A stretch of DNA of 24,628 nt from CAYFHQ01 sp964342805 (GCA_964342805.1 CAYFHQ010000054.1:1-24628); one strand, 5' to 3'. Numbered from the stretch's first letter, positions 1-8,070 are shown. Notes: a model not told the origin generated them from the letters alone. Translations and numbers: made by a program.

Positions 1-1
1 C

Positions 2-268
2 ACTGGTGGCACCTTTACCATTACCAACTATGGTGCTATTGGCGCTGCTTATGGGGTACCTGTCATTCGCTACCCTGAGGCTGCCATCCTGGGCATTGGA
101 ACCATCACCAAAAAACCGGTGGTTGTGGACAATGAGATCGTCATCCGTGACGTCCTCCCCCTATCCATCAGCTTCGACCACAGGATCGTCGACGGCGCCG
201 ACGCCGGACGTTTCCTCATGGCCTTGAAAGCATATCTGGCAGACCCCATGTACTTATTGATGCGCTAG
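2..268 (+). CDS. 2-oxoacid dehydrogenase E2 (dihydrolipoyl acyltransferase), 3' end
   Basis: Only the last 88 codons lie in the window; the start is beyond the left edge. The E2 subunit moves the acyl group from lipoyl-lysine to CoA in pyruvate, branched-chain or acetoin dehydrogenase complexes. The fragment has the hallmarks of the catalytic domain: a GGTFTITNYG segment, then SFDHRIVDGADAGRFL, which contains the DHRxxDG active-site motif with its catalytic histidine. It ends in the usual short C-terminus about 25 residues later. The stop at 266-268 is 8 bases before the lpdA start, so the two genes are almost certainly co-transcribed, as is usual for E2-E3 pairs. Which substrate the complex uses cannot be told, because the lipoyl domains and the E1 genes are outside the window. 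Confidence 0.93.
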   Translation, partial: TGGTFTITNYGAIGAAYGVPVIRYPEAAILGIGTITKKPVVVDNEIVIRDVLPLSISFDHRIVDGADAGRFLMALKAYLADPMYLLMR

Positions 269-276
269 GAGGGCCC

Positions 277-1662
277 ATGAAGAATTATGACATCATTGTT
301 GTCGGCGGTGGTCCTGGAGGTTATGTAGCAGCCATTAAAGCCGCCCAACTGGGGGCCACGACAGCCCTAGTGGAAAAGGAACACATTGGTGGTGTATGCC
401 TCAACTGGGGTTGTATTCCCACCAAGACCCTGCTTAGAAGCGCCAAACTCCTAAAGGATATTGAGCACGCCGCAGAGTTTGGCATTGCCCTCCCACCGGG
501 AACAAAGCCTACGCTGGACTGGAAGCGGATGATGAACCGCAAGGACAAGGTGGTAGGCCAGCTGGTTGGAGGTGTCAAGGGTCTACTGAAACACAACAAG
601 GTCGACGTCTATGAAGGCTTTGGCCGCCACGCAGGGGACCACCAAATTCAAGTAGAAGATGCGGTTTTACGTTACAAATCCTTGATCCTGGCCACTGGTT
701 CTAGCCCTAGGATGCCGTCTACCATCGCAGGTTTACAGCAAGGGGTGGACCAGGGTGTTGTGATCGACTCCACTGGTGCCCTACAACTGGACAAGCAGCC
801 CGACTCCATTGTTGTTGTGGGAGGCGGTGTGATTGGGGTGGAGTTCGCAACCCTCTTTAATACCCTGGGGACCCAGGTAACCATCCTCCAACGGGCCAGT
901 GAGATTTTGAACTTCCTGGATGAGGATGTGAAGGAGCTCATGCAGCGACACATGAAACGCCACGGGGTCACCATTGTGACCGGGGCAGATGTAAAAGCAG
1001 TGGAGGGAAATGCTGTCATCGCTTTGGTCGATGGCAAAGAAGAACGATTTGAAGGTGAAAAGATTTTAGCTAGCTTGGGCCGTGTGCCCAATCTTGGGGG
1101 ATTTGAAGGTTTAGGCCTCGAGACCAGCCCCAGGGGTGTGGTCACCAATGAGTTCATGGAGACCAATGTAAAGGATGTCTATGCCATAGGAGACATGAAT
1201 GGCAAGATGATGTTGGCCCACGTGGCCTCAGCTGAAGGCATTGTGGCCGTAGAACACATCCTTAAGGAAACTAGGCCCCTTCATTATGACAAGATCCCGT
1301 CCTGCATTTACTCCTTCCCAGAAGTGGGCACTGTGGGACTAACAGAAACCCAGGCCAGGGAGGCTGGACATGACGTGGTTGTGTCCAAGTTCCCCTTAAC
1401 GGCCAATGGAAAGGCCTTGGCTGAAGGGGAAGCTGTTGGTTTTGTCAAACTCATAGCAGACAAGACCTATGGAGAAGTCCTGGGAGTCCATATTGTGGCC
1501 TCCCATGCCACGGACATGATCGCAGAGGCTGCTGCCTCCATGGAACTGGAGGGGACCATTCATGATCTGGCCAGGACCGTACATCCACATCCAACCCTTT
1601 CTGAAATTGTCATGGAAGCTGCCCACGGGGCAGTTGGCAAACCCATCCACATGGCCAAGTAG
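277..1662 (+). CDS. lpdA: dihydrolipoyl dehydrogenase (E3)
   Basis: A 461-residue FAD flavoprotein that reoxidises dihydrolipoamide with NAD+ in 2-oxoacid dehydrogenase complexes. Visible motifs are the N-terminal FAD dinucleotide-binding GGGPGG at about 10-15, the redox disulfide in GGVCLNWGCIPTK (Cys41 and Cys46), a second Rossmann site VVGGGVIGVE for NAD near residue 180, the second FAD motif ATNVKDVYAIGD-like segment near 300 (here ETNVKDVYAIGD), and the C-terminal HPHPTLSE with the catalytic His438/Glu443 pair. Length and domain order are normal. The ATG is 8 bases after the E2 stop and is preceded by AGGAGG. There is no lipoyl domain fused to the N-terminus, unlike some clostridial E3 proteins. 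A terminator follows, so this is the last gene of its operon. Confidence 0.96.
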   Translation: MKNYDIIVVGGGPGGYVAAIKAAQLGATTALVEKEHIGGVCLNWGCIPTKTLLRSAKLLKDIEHAAEFGIALPPGTKPTLDWKRMMNRKDKVVGQLVGGVKGLLKHNKVDVYEGFGRHAGDHQIQVEDAVLRYKSLILATGSSPRMPSTIAGLQQGVDQGVVIDSTGALQLDKQPDSIVVVGGGVIGVEFATLFNTLGTQVTILQRASEILNFLDEDVKELMQRHMKRHGVTIVTGADVKAVEGNAVIALVDGKEERFEGEKILASLGRVPNLGGFEGLGLETSPRGVVTNEFMETNVKDVYAIGDMNGKMMLAHVASAEGIVAVEHILKETRPLHYDKIPSCIYSFPEVGTVGLTETQAREAGHDVVVSKFPLTANGKALAEGEAVGFVKLIADKTYGEVLGVHIVASHATDMIAEAAASMELEGTIHDLARTVHPHPTLSEIVMEAAHGAVGKPIHMAK

Positions 1663-1700
1663 GTCACCGGTGGGTCAAGCCCTCAGAAAGTAAGCCTTTG

Positions 1701-1746
1701 AGCACCTATCAGCATACAAATTACCCTGTGCTGATGGGTGCTTTTT
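1701..1746 (+). terminator. rho-independent terminator after lpdA
   Basis: A 14-bp stem pairs 1701-1714 (AGCACCTATCAGCA) with 1729-1742 (TGCTGATGGGTGCT), with one G-T wobble and a 14-base loop, followed by a T run. It closes the E2-lpdA operon. Confidence 0.9.
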
Positions 1747-1809
1747 GCATGTCGAAAAGGGGTAGCGAAAGTCTTTATTTCATTTCGTTAAAAAAAACAA
1801 AATGTTCCC

Positions 1810-1838
1810 TTGTTTTTTCTGTTGACCTTTGATATGAT
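1810..1838 (+). promoter_or_regulatory. sigma-A promoter with extended -10, for the ABC transporter operon
   Basis: A -35 TTGTTT at 1810-1815, a 17-bp spacer and a -10 TATGAT at 1833-1838, with TG at 1830-1831 forming a TGn extended -10. The start codon at 1908 would give a leader of about 60 bases. Confidence 0.7.
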
Positions 1839-1907
1839 ATCTCCCTATTCGCATTTCACAACGCTTCACTTCTGGTATGAGGATTTTAGCACGAGAGGGG
1901 GAGTACC

Positions 1908-2675
1908 ATGTCCATGGGTATTGCAATCATGAAGGCGTCTTTCAAGCGCGACAGGCAATACACGTTGAATCATTTGATCAACAATGTGGGGTCATTTTTC
2001 TTTGGGTATATCTACGCCGCCATTTGGATGGCCGCGTCCAAAAGCCCCGCAGAAGCAGACCAAATGGTTGAGTTCGTCATACTCAACCAAGCGTCCATGT
2101 GGATCACACTTTTTTTGCCTTATGGGTGCTACTTGGCCATGAAGGTCAAGGAGGGCACCATCCGGTATGAGTATTTACGACCTTATGGTCTCTTAACCGG
2201 AAGTTTCTTCGAAGTGGCTGGTCACACCCTATACAACTTGTTTTTTCGGTCAATCCCGCTCTTTTTGGGTGGCGTCCTCCTCTTTGGGGTCCGGATTCAA
2301 AGGCCAGACATGTTGTTGCCTTATCTGGTTGCCATTTTCAATGCATTTCTTTTATCATTTCTGATCAATTATTTAATGGGACTCTGGTGTTTTAAGTACA
2401 TCAAAATGTCTGGTCCCCAGCTGTTTTACTATTTCTGTACCTCCATTTTAGGCGGATACTATATCCCCTTTGAGCGGTATCCGGAGTGGATGCTCCCCAT
2501 ACTGAAAAACTTGCCATTTGCGGCTGTTGGCCACCTTCCTACTAGGGTGTGGTTTGGCCAAAGTAGCCTGTTGGAAGTCAGCTTGGTCCAGTGGTCTTGG
2601 ATCATTGTCATTTTCATCATTGCTTGGACCCTCACCAAGAGGTTGTCCGGTAGCTTTGGTGTGCAGGGGGGGTAA
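1908..2675 (+). CDS. ABC-2 type transporter permease, DUF990 family (first subunit)
   Basis: A 255-residue polytopic membrane protein. Hydrophobic stretches suggest six membrane segments, including those around residues 24-42, 59-76, 100-130, 143-165 and 225-243. Charged loops such as MKVKEGTIRYEYLRPYG lie between TM2 and TM3. This loop, with its E-x-(5)-LRP pattern, is typical of the ABC-2_5/DUF990 permease family, which is always found as two permeases plus one ATPase. The ATG at 1908 follows GAGGGGGAG; the next in-frame ATG two codons on has a worse spacing. The stop overlaps the leader of the next gene by one base. The substrate is unknown; drug, lipid or polysaccharide export are all possible. 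Confidence 0.85.
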   Translation: MSMGIAIMKASFKRDRQYTLNHLINNVGSFFFGYIYAAIWMAASKSPAEADQMVEFVILNQASMWITLFLPYGCYLAMKVKEGTIRYEYLRPYGLLTGSFFEVAGHTLYNLFFRSIPLFLGGVLLFGVRIQRPDMLLPYLVAIFNAFLLSFLINYLMGLWCFKYIKMSGPQLFYYFCTSILGGYYIPFERYPEWMLPILKNLPFAAVGHLPTRVWFGQSSLLEVSLVQWSWIIVIFIIAWTLTKRLSGSFGVQGG

Positions 2676-2676
2676 T

Positions 2677-3444
2677 ATGTTATTTACACTGATCAGAGCG
2701 TCCATCAAAACCCAAACAGAGTATTTCACCAACTTCCTATTCACCATGATCTCCAACGGTCTAGCCATGCTAGCAGATTTTTTTGTCATTGCCATCATCT
2801 TTGGTGGGGGGACCACCAAGGACGGTTGGAACATGTATCACATAGCCGTCCTGTACTCCGTGATCCAGATCGGCTTCGGGCTCTTTCGTACTTTCGGTGA
2901 GGGGGTCCATCGGTTTGAAGAATTGATTTTGTCCGGGGGATTTGACATCCTCCTCCTGAGACCTGCCCCAACACTGCTGCAAGTAGCCCTTCGGATTGTT
3001 GACCTCAAGCGGGTCGGTGTTGTCATTCAGGGTCTGGCTGTAGGCCTTTGGGGGCTGGCCCATTTATCGGTTCCCCTGGACCGACTGATATTTTATCCCT
3101 TGTTAATGATAGCGAGCACCCTGATGAGTGCCTGTGTGTCCACTGCCATTGCGGCCATTGCCTTTTGGAGTGGGAAAAATGAGGACATTAATATCATCGG
3201 CCTTTATGCTACCCGAACGGCGGGGTCTTGGCCCTTGACCATTTATAGCTCCTTTATTCAGAAGTTGATTACCTTTGTCATCCCCTTTGCGACGGTTGGC
3301 TACTACCCTGTTTCATACATCTTGGGTTTTACAGATCATATGGGGGCCTTACTGGCTCCTGTCATAGCCCTAGCCATCACCATACCGGCGGCCTTGCGCT
3401 TCTGGTCATTGGGTGTGTCCCGTTATACAAGTACAGGAACCTAA
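2677..3444 (+). CDS. ABC-2 type transporter permease, DUF990 family (second subunit)
   Basis: Also exactly 255 residues and polytopic, with about six membrane segments (for example around 20-44, 56-70, 112-130, 140-165, 200-220 and 230-245). The segment RFEELILSGGFDILLLRPAP near residues 79-98 aligns in position and pattern with the KEGTIRYEYLRPYG loop of the first permease, so the two are probably distant paralogues that form a heterodimeric pore. The frame is open much further upstream (to 2518), but that would overlap the first permease by 158 bases. The ATG at 2677 begins one base after the upstream stop and has a G-rich GGGGGGG ribosome binding site, so I use it. Substrate unknown. Confidence 0.85.
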   Translation: MLFTLIRASIKTQTEYFTNFLFTMISNGLAMLADFFVIAIIFGGGTTKDGWNMYHIAVLYSVIQIGFGLFRTFGEGVHRFEELILSGGFDILLLRPAPTLLQVALRIVDLKRVGVVIQGLAVGLWGLAHLSVPLDRLIFYPLLMIASTLMSACVSTAIAAIAFWSGKNEDINIIGLYATRTAGSWPLTIYSSFIQKLITFVIPFATVGYYPVSYILGFTDHMGALLAPVIALAITIPAALRFWSLGVSRYTSTGT

Positions 3445-3453
3445 GGAGGGAAC

Positions 3454-4437
3454 ATGAGCATTATTCAAACTGAAAACGTCAGTAGGTCCTACACGGTCTA
3501 TGAACGGGTGGGCTTCATGGGCAAGAAGGCTCGAACCGTCCATGCCCTTCAGGGACTCAACTTGGAAATTGAAAGAGGAGACTTCCTCGGCTATATTGGA
3601 CCCAATGGGGCTGGGAAATCGACGACCATTAAGCTCTTGACGGGTATCTTAAAACCCAGTGGTGGCAAGGTCAGTATATTGGGTTACGACCCCCATAGAC
3701 AAAGAAAGGCCTATGTCCGTAAGATCGGTGCGGTCTTTGGTCAGAAGACGCAATTATGGTGGGACTTGCCGGTGTGTGACTCCTATGAATTGCTAAGGGG
3801 TATCCACCAAATCCCCAAGTCAACCTACTTGCCCCATATGGAAAAACTGAAAGAAAAACTTGAACTGGAAGAGATTTGGATGCAGCCTGTCCGTCAGTTG
3901 AGTTTGGGACAAAGAATGCGGGCTGAGCTGGCGGCGGCCTTGGTCCACCAGCCAGAGATCCTTTTTTTAGACGAACCCACCATTGGTCTAGACATCGTCA
4001 CCAAGCGCAAGGTCAAGACCTTTCTCAAGCAGCTCAACGATGAAGGCATGACCATTGTTTTGACCTCCCATGACCTGGGGGACATTGAAGACTTGTGTCG
4101 CACCCTACTCATTCTTGACCGGGGGCAGGTGGTCTACCGGGGAGACGTCAAATCCCTCAATACGGTGACCAGTTTACCAACCCTTGTTGTGTCACGGTTG
4201 AGCGCATCTCAGCCGCAGGCTGAAAGTCAGTTAAGAGGGTTTATTGACCAGTATGGGGGAGAATGGGACTCTGATAGATTGGAGTTGAAAATCCACCTGC
4301 CTCAGTCCATGCGGCCTACGGAAATGATGCAAATGCTCCTGAAAGACCTCCCTGTGGAAGACATCCGGGTGGAGGAACCTGATATTGAGGAGATTATTCA
4401 TACTATTTTTCTTGATCAAAAGCAGAAAGTAGTATAG
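3454..4437 (+). CDS. ABC transporter ATP-binding protein, ABC-2 exporter type
   Basis: A 327-residue ATPase that powers the transporter formed with the two preceding permeases. It has Walker A GPNGAGKST at 49-57, a Q-loop near GAVFGQKTQLWWDLP, the signature LSLGQ at 149-153, Walker B ILFLDE at 169-174 followed by the D-loop PTIGLD, and a switch histidine in TSHD. The Q-loop followed by LWWDLP is a feature of ATPases paired with DUF990 permeases. Residues after about 235 form a C-terminal extension of around 90 residues, as in DrrA-type exporters. The ATG has AAGGAGGGAAC in front and starts 9 bases after the second permease stop; the three genes form one operon ending at the terminator at 4466-4510. 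Confidence 0.93.
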   Translation: MSIIQTENVSRSYTVYERVGFMGKKARTVHALQGLNLEIERGDFLGYIGPNGAGKSTTIKLLTGILKPSGGKVSILGYDPHRQRKAYVRKIGAVFGQKTQLWWDLPVCDSYELLRGIHQIPKSTYLPHMEKLKEKLELEEIWMQPVRQLSLGQRMRAELAAALVHQPEILFLDEPTIGLDIVTKRKVKTFLKQLNDEGMTIVLTSHDLGDIEDLCRTLLILDRGQVVYRGDVKSLNTVTSLPTLVVSRLSASQPQAESQLRGFIDQYGGEWDSDRLELKIHLPQSMRPTEMMQMLLKDLPVEDIRVEEPDIEEIIHTIFLDQKQKVV

Positions 4438-4465
4438 GAGAACCATAGAACATATACCAGTAAAG

Positions 4466-4510
4466 GCACACCTGGAAACCTCTTGTACAGGAGGAAGGGT
4501 GTGCTTTTTT
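4466..4510 (+). terminator. rho-independent terminator after the ABC transporter operon
   Basis: The outer stem pairs GCACACC (4466-4472) with GGTGTGC (4498-4504). An inner CCTC/GAGG stem is possible, and a run of six Ts follows. Confidence 0.85.
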
Positions 4511-4523
4511 ACGTCCAACATCG

Positions 4524-4552
4524 TTGTGATTTCAAGGGAACTTGGTTATACT
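4524..4552 (+). promoter_or_regulatory. sigma-A promoter for proC
   Basis: A -35 TTGTGA at 4524-4529, a 17-bp spacer and a -10 TATACT at 4547-4552. This leaves a short leader of about 30 bases with AAGGAG just before the proC ATG. Confidence 0.7.
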
Positions 4553-4590
4553 GGGTATAGGTATTCACGCTTGAATATGAAGGAGCTCAC

Positions 4591-5397
4591 ATGGAAAAAA
4601 CGATAGGATTTATTGGTGCAGGGAATATGGGTGGTGCAATGATCGGTGGCATGGTGTCCAGCGGTTTGGTAACGCCTGATCAGATTATCGCTTCTGAGCT
4701 CAATGGTCAGCGTCGTAAGGAATTGGAAGCTGAGTTTGGCATCCGGACCACATCAGACATGTTGGATGTGGTTGCCCTGGCGGACTATATTATTTTGGCT
4801 GTGAAGCCGTACATCTACGACCAAGTCATGGAAACGATTGGTCGCAAGCTCAGGGAGGACCAAGTGGTCATTTCCATTGCCGCAGGCATGCCCCTGGGTC
4901 GAATGGAAGCTGTCCTAGGTGAGGACACGAAAATAGTGAAGACCATGCCCAATACGCCAGCCCTTGTGGGTCAAGGTATGACGGCCGTTTGCACTAATGG
5001 TAAGGTGTCAGAAGTAGAGTTGGAAGAGGTCATGACTCTTTTTAGAAGTTTTGGTAAGGCAGAGCAGGTTCCCGAGCACTTATTTGACGCAGTGATCGGA
5101 GCATCTGGGTCATCGCCGGCTTATATGTTTATGTTTTTGGAAGCCATAGCAGACGCTGTTGTAAAGGCAGGCATGCCACGACAACAAGCCTATACCTTTG
5201 CGGCCCAGGCCATGAAGGGGGCGGCGGAAATGGTCTTGGAAACGGGACAACATCCAGGTGCCCTAAAGGACATGGTTTGCTCTCCAGGCGGGACAACCAT
5301 TGAAGCGGTTACGGTTCTTGATCAAGAAGGATTGCGTGGCGCAGTAACCAAGGCCGTTGACGCATGTGTAAAAAAGAGTATAGAGATGAACCAATAA
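4591..5397 (+). CDS. proC: pyrroline-5-carboxylate reductase
   Basis: A 268-residue NAD(P)H-dependent enzyme that makes the last step of proline synthesis. The N-terminal Rossmann motif is IGFIGAGNMGGAM (glycines 9, 11 and 14). The conserved VKTMPNTPALVGQGMTA block lies near residue 115. The C-terminal family signature runs through PGALKDMVCSPGGTTIEAV and ends in a helix with the EGLRGAVTKAVDA pattern. Length is normal. The start ATG has AAGGAGCTCAC before it. It stands alone between two unrelated units with its own promoter; no proA or proB is nearby. Its last codons are repeated just beyond the stop. Confidence 0.96.
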   Translation: MEKTIGFIGAGNMGGAMIGGMVSSGLVTPDQIIASELNGQRRKELEAEFGIRTTSDMLDVVALADYIILAVKPYIYDQVMETIGRKLREDQVVISIAAGMPLGRMEAVLGEDTKIVKTMPNTPALVGQGMTAVCTNGKVSEVELEEVMTLFRSFGKAEQVPEHLFDAVIGASGSSPAYMFMFLEAIADAVVKAGMPRQQAYTFAAQAMKGAAEMVLETGQHPGALKDMVCSPGGTTIEAVTVLDQEGLRGAVTKAVDACVKKSIEMNQ

Positions 5398-5417
5398 AAA
5401 TAGAGATGAATCAATAA
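5380..5417 (+). repeat. short tandem duplication of the proC 3' end
   Basis: ATAGAGATGAACCAATAA (5380-5397, the last codons and stop of proC) is followed by ATAGAGATGAATCAATAA (5400-5417), which is identical at 17 of 18 positions with a 20-base period. The second copy lies wholly in the intergenic region. Confidence 0.9.
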
Positions 5418-5504
5418 TAAATTGTAGAAAGTATCCAAAGGAATCTATTCAGGGTCGTCGTAAGAGTATAGGGTGAGTGAACGGAAACGATCCAGGGGGT
5501 AAAC

Positions 5505-7085
5505 ATGAATCAGAACAGGTGGAAGGTGTTGTGGGCAGTGTTTGGTGTGATCGCCATTACCAACATTGTTGGTCTCGCAGCACAAGTGATAACAGGAAAC
5601 GTATTGATCAGTGCGGGGAGCGCCTTACTGGTAGCAGCCGTGCTAGCCCTAGTCATCAGCCGTTATGTGGGCCGGGCAATTGAAGCTACCCATGCGGTGG
5701 TAGACCGGATTAACAGTAATGATCTAACGGCTTTAAAGGACATAAAAGAAAAAGCCTTGATGGGTGACGTGATTAGCTCCATGAATGAAATGGGAGCTGT
5801 TCTACGGGGAGACTTCAAAAATCAAATTGGCGTGTCTGCCCAGATTGACGGGATCAGTGAGGAACTACAAAGTATTTCCGATCTCATCCACCAATCTATG
5901 GAGAACATTTCGTCTTCTACGGAAATCACAGCCCAGAACTCAGAAAAACAGTTTGAAATGCTCCAGTCGGCCAAGGAGGCCCTTGGGGGCGTTGTGACTT
6001 CACTTAAGACCATGGAAGGTGACATGAGTCACACCTATGAGTTTGCCAATGAAACCATTGCGTCCACACAGAAGGGGATTGAGGACACGGCAGCCATCCA
6101 TGAAACCATGTCCCAGACCCGGGACCTCTTCATTAAGATCAATGGCCAAGTGGAAGAACAGGCCAATAAGTCCAAAGAGGTCACTGAACTCAACCAGTTG
6201 GTGACATCCATCGCTGAGCAAACCAATATGCTTGCCCTCAATGCTTCCATTGAAGCCGCCAGGGCGGGAGAACATGGTAGAGGCTTTGCCATTGTCGCCA
6301 CGGAAGTGTCCAAGTTGGCCAGTGAAACCAATAAGGTTTCTGAGAAAATCAGCGGCGTGATTGGGGACCTGCAAAAGGGTCTTCAAGAAATCCACACTTC
6401 CGTTGAACAGGATTTAGCTATTGTGGAATCCGGCTACGAGAAAGCCCAAGAAACCATTGAGGACTTTGAAGCGGTTCAGAGTAGCCTGGAGCAAAGTCGT
6501 GCCCTGATTGAGGGTGTAAACAAGTCCATCCACAAGGTCTGTCTAGAAGGGGAACAAATTGCTGGTGAAATCCAGACGGTGACCAACTTCTCAGAAGAAA
6601 TTACGTCTCGAATGGAAGAGGCTGCAAGCCAGGTTATGGTTCAGAGTCAACAAACAGACCGACTGTCAACGTCCATGGATCAACTGAAGGAAAGCGCAGA
6701 CGAGCTCATGCAGTTCGTGGCCAACAAGGTCATGCAGGGCAAAATGCTCAAGGATGTGGAGGTTGTTCGTAGTCGCCTAGACAACAAGTCAGTGACCAAC
6801 GAGGACCTTGACCGAATGACCCGTGAACTGGGCACGGACGTGATCTACGTGACCACGACCCAGGGGGCAGTGTCCCACTGTAATGAGCGGGAGGCCATTG
6901 GCCTGAATCTTTTTGAGATTGATCCGACCTACCAAAAGCTGATCAAGGGGACCGACCCTTATATTACAACGCCTATTAAACACCGGGTTGAAGACGGTAA
7001 ACTCTTCAAGTTTCTTGCGGTTATGGGTGAAGACAAAAAAGTCTACCAGATTGGCCTGGGGGTTGAAACCCTACTGAAGTTTTAG
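5505..7085 (+). CDS. methyl-accepting chemotaxis-like signalling protein with a C-terminal extra domain
   Basis: A 526-residue membrane-bound signalling protein. Two hydrophobic helices at about 8-28 and 33-54 are joined by only about five residues, so there is essentially no extracellular sensor. A HAMP-like linker follows, then a long coiled coil whose tip carries EQTNMLALNASIEAARAGEH (about 238-257), the CheA/CheW contact region of chemoreceptors. After the return coil, residues about 410-526 form an added alpha/beta domain with motifs such as ELGTDVIYVTTTQG, IGLNLFEIDP and DGKLFKFLAV. This order resembles a PAS- or Cache-like sensor fold, but that is inference. There is no C-terminal CheR-binding pentapeptide and no che gene nearby. 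The ATG has CAGGGGG upstream. Confidence 0.9.
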   Translation: MNQNRWKVLWAVFGVIAITNIVGLAAQVITGNVLISAGSALLVAAVLALVISRYVGRAIEATHAVVDRINSNDLTALKDIKEKALMGDVISSMNEMGAVLRGDFKNQIGVSAQIDGISEELQSISDLIHQSMENISSSTEITAQNSEKQFEMLQSAKEALGGVVTSLKTMEGDMSHTYEFANETIASTQKGIEDTAAIHETMSQTRDLFIKINGQVEEQANKSKEVTELNQLVTSIAEQTNMLALNASIEAARAGEHGRGFAIVATEVSKLASETNKVSEKISGVIGDLQKGLQEIHTSVEQDLAIVESGYEKAQETIEDFEAVQSSLEQSRALIEGVNKSIHKVCLEGEQIAGEIQTVTNFSEEITSRMEEAASQVMVQSQQTDRLSTSMDQLKESADELMQFVANKVMQGKMLKDVEVVRSRLDNKSVTNEDLDRMTRELGTDVIYVTTTQGAVSHCNEREAIGLNLFEIDPTYQKLIKGTDPYITTPIKHRVEDGKLFKFLAVMGEDKKVYQIGLGVETLLKF

Positions 7086-7126
7086 GTAAAGTTCTAAACC
7101 GATTGATATTTTCTAAGCTCATAATA

Positions 7127-7161
7127 AAAGCTCCCATTGTTTCAAATGGGAGCTTTGTTTT
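7127..7161 (+). terminator. rho-independent terminator after the chemoreceptor-like gene
   Basis: A perfect 12-bp stem pairs AAAGCTCCCATT (7127-7138) with AATGGGAGCTTT (7145-7156), with a 6-base loop and a T-rich tail. Beyond it, up to about 7260, I see nothing recognisable. Confidence 0.92.
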
Positions 7162-7280
7162 GCCCTGAGATCCATGGGTTCATGCAGGAAACCTACCCCT
7201 AAGAGCGAAACTAGTAAAGAATGCGATTGGATGGTCCCTTGGAGTCACGGGGGCCACTTATGTTAAATCTATGAAAAGGT

Positions 7281-7321
7281 TTAACATACTTAACATGATC
7301 ATAACAATCAACCTCTATACT
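7281..7321 (+). promoter_or_regulatory. candidate Pho-regulated promoter of phoP-phoR
   Basis: TTAACA at 7281-7286, TTAACA at 7290-7295 and ATAACA at 7301-7306 stand upstream of a -10 TATACT at 7316-7321. The last two repeats have the 11-base period of Bacillus-type Pho boxes, while the first is two bases out of step. No good -35 lies 17 bases before the -10 (ACATGA), which fits an activator-dependent promoter. A small CGCAC/GTGCG hairpin (7343-7357) lies in the leader. Confidence 0.5.
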
Positions 7322-7377
7322 GACGGTGGGAACCAATCATTTCGCACGTGAGGTGCGTGACCATAAAGGAGGGTAAC

Positions 7378-8070
7378 ATGTCTCAGCAACATATACTGAT
7401 CATAGAAGACGAGGAGCATATTGTTGAATTGATCAAGTTTAATTTAGAGAGCAATGGCTATAAAGTGTCCTATGCCTTTAATGGGCGCGATGGTCTGAAA
7501 CGGGTGGAAATGGAAAAGCCAGATTTAGTCCTCCTTGACCTCATGCTCCCAGAAATAGACGGGATCGAGGTGTGTAATCGGATCAAGACCAACCGGGATA
7601 TAAAAGATATACCCATTATCATGCTGACAGCAAAGGGGAGCGAAACGGACAAGATTATTGGGCTGGAAATCGGCGCCGATGATTATATGACCAAGCCCTT
7701 TAGCATACGGGAGTTGCTTACCCGGATTAAGGTGATCTTGAGACGGTATCAAAATACCAAGCCCTTTAAGGATAGTGGAAAGATCACTGTGGATGACCTG
7801 GTCATTGATATAGACAAACATGAAGTTGTACGGGACCAGGAGTCCTTCCAGTTGACCCTGAAGGAGTTTGAACTTTTGCGGATCCTTGCTGAAAATCGGG
7901 GCAAAGTTCTTTCGCGAAACTTCCTCTTGGACGAAATATGGGGTTACGACTACTTCGGGGAAACCCGAACAGTAGATGTCCATATTCGCCACCTTCGTAG
8001 CAAGATTGAAGAAGGCAGTGACACCAAGTATATAGAAACCGTCCGCGGTGTCGGCTACAAGATCAAGTAG
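7378..8070 (+). CDS. phoP: phosphate response regulator, OmpR/PhoB family
   Basis: A 230-residue DNA-binding response regulator. The receiver domain (1-120) has acidic residues Glu10/Asp11, the phosphorylated Asp54 in VLLDLMLP, Thr84 and Lys106. The C-terminal winged helix (about 135-230) has TLKEFELLRILAENRGKVLSR, then DEIWGYDY and the TVDVHIRHLRSKI recognition-helix segment. An in-frame ATG lies 30 bases upstream, but the ATG at 7378 has AAAGGAGGGT six bases in front and gives the normal N-terminus. It is followed at once by its kinase gene and then the pst genes, so it is the PhoP/PhoB-type regulator of phosphate starvation rather than the similar WalR, though sequence alone would not separate these. 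Confidence 0.93.
   Translation: MSQQHILIIEDEEHIVELIKFNLESNGYKVSYAFNGRDGLKRVEMEKPDLVLLDLMLPEIDGIEVCNRIKTNRDIKDIPIIMLTAKGSETDKIIGLEIGADDYMTKPFSIRELLTRIKVILRRYQNTKPFKDSGKITVDDLVIDIDKHEVVRDQESFQLTLKEFELLRILAENRGKVLSRNFLLDEIWGYDYFGETRTVDVHIRHLRSKIEEGSDTKYIETVRGVGYKIK

Noticed and set aside
2518..2676. Longer upstream reading frame for the second permease.
   Set aside because: It would overlap the first permease by 158 bases and adds a sequence with no ribosome binding site; the start at 2677 fits the operon spacing and the family length.
5398..5504. Cyclic-di-GMP riboswitch or sigma-D motility promoter before the chemoreceptor gene.
   Set aside because: Neither the conserved GEMM core nor a TAAA-N15-GCCGATAT-like promoter is present; only a weak TTGTAG/CTATTC sigma-A-like pair can be drawn.
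6000..6395. Minus-strand open frame of 131 codons inside the chemoreceptor gene.
   Set aside because: The plus strand encodes the highly conserved signalling tip here; the minus frame has no ribosome binding site or recognisable domain and is a shadow.
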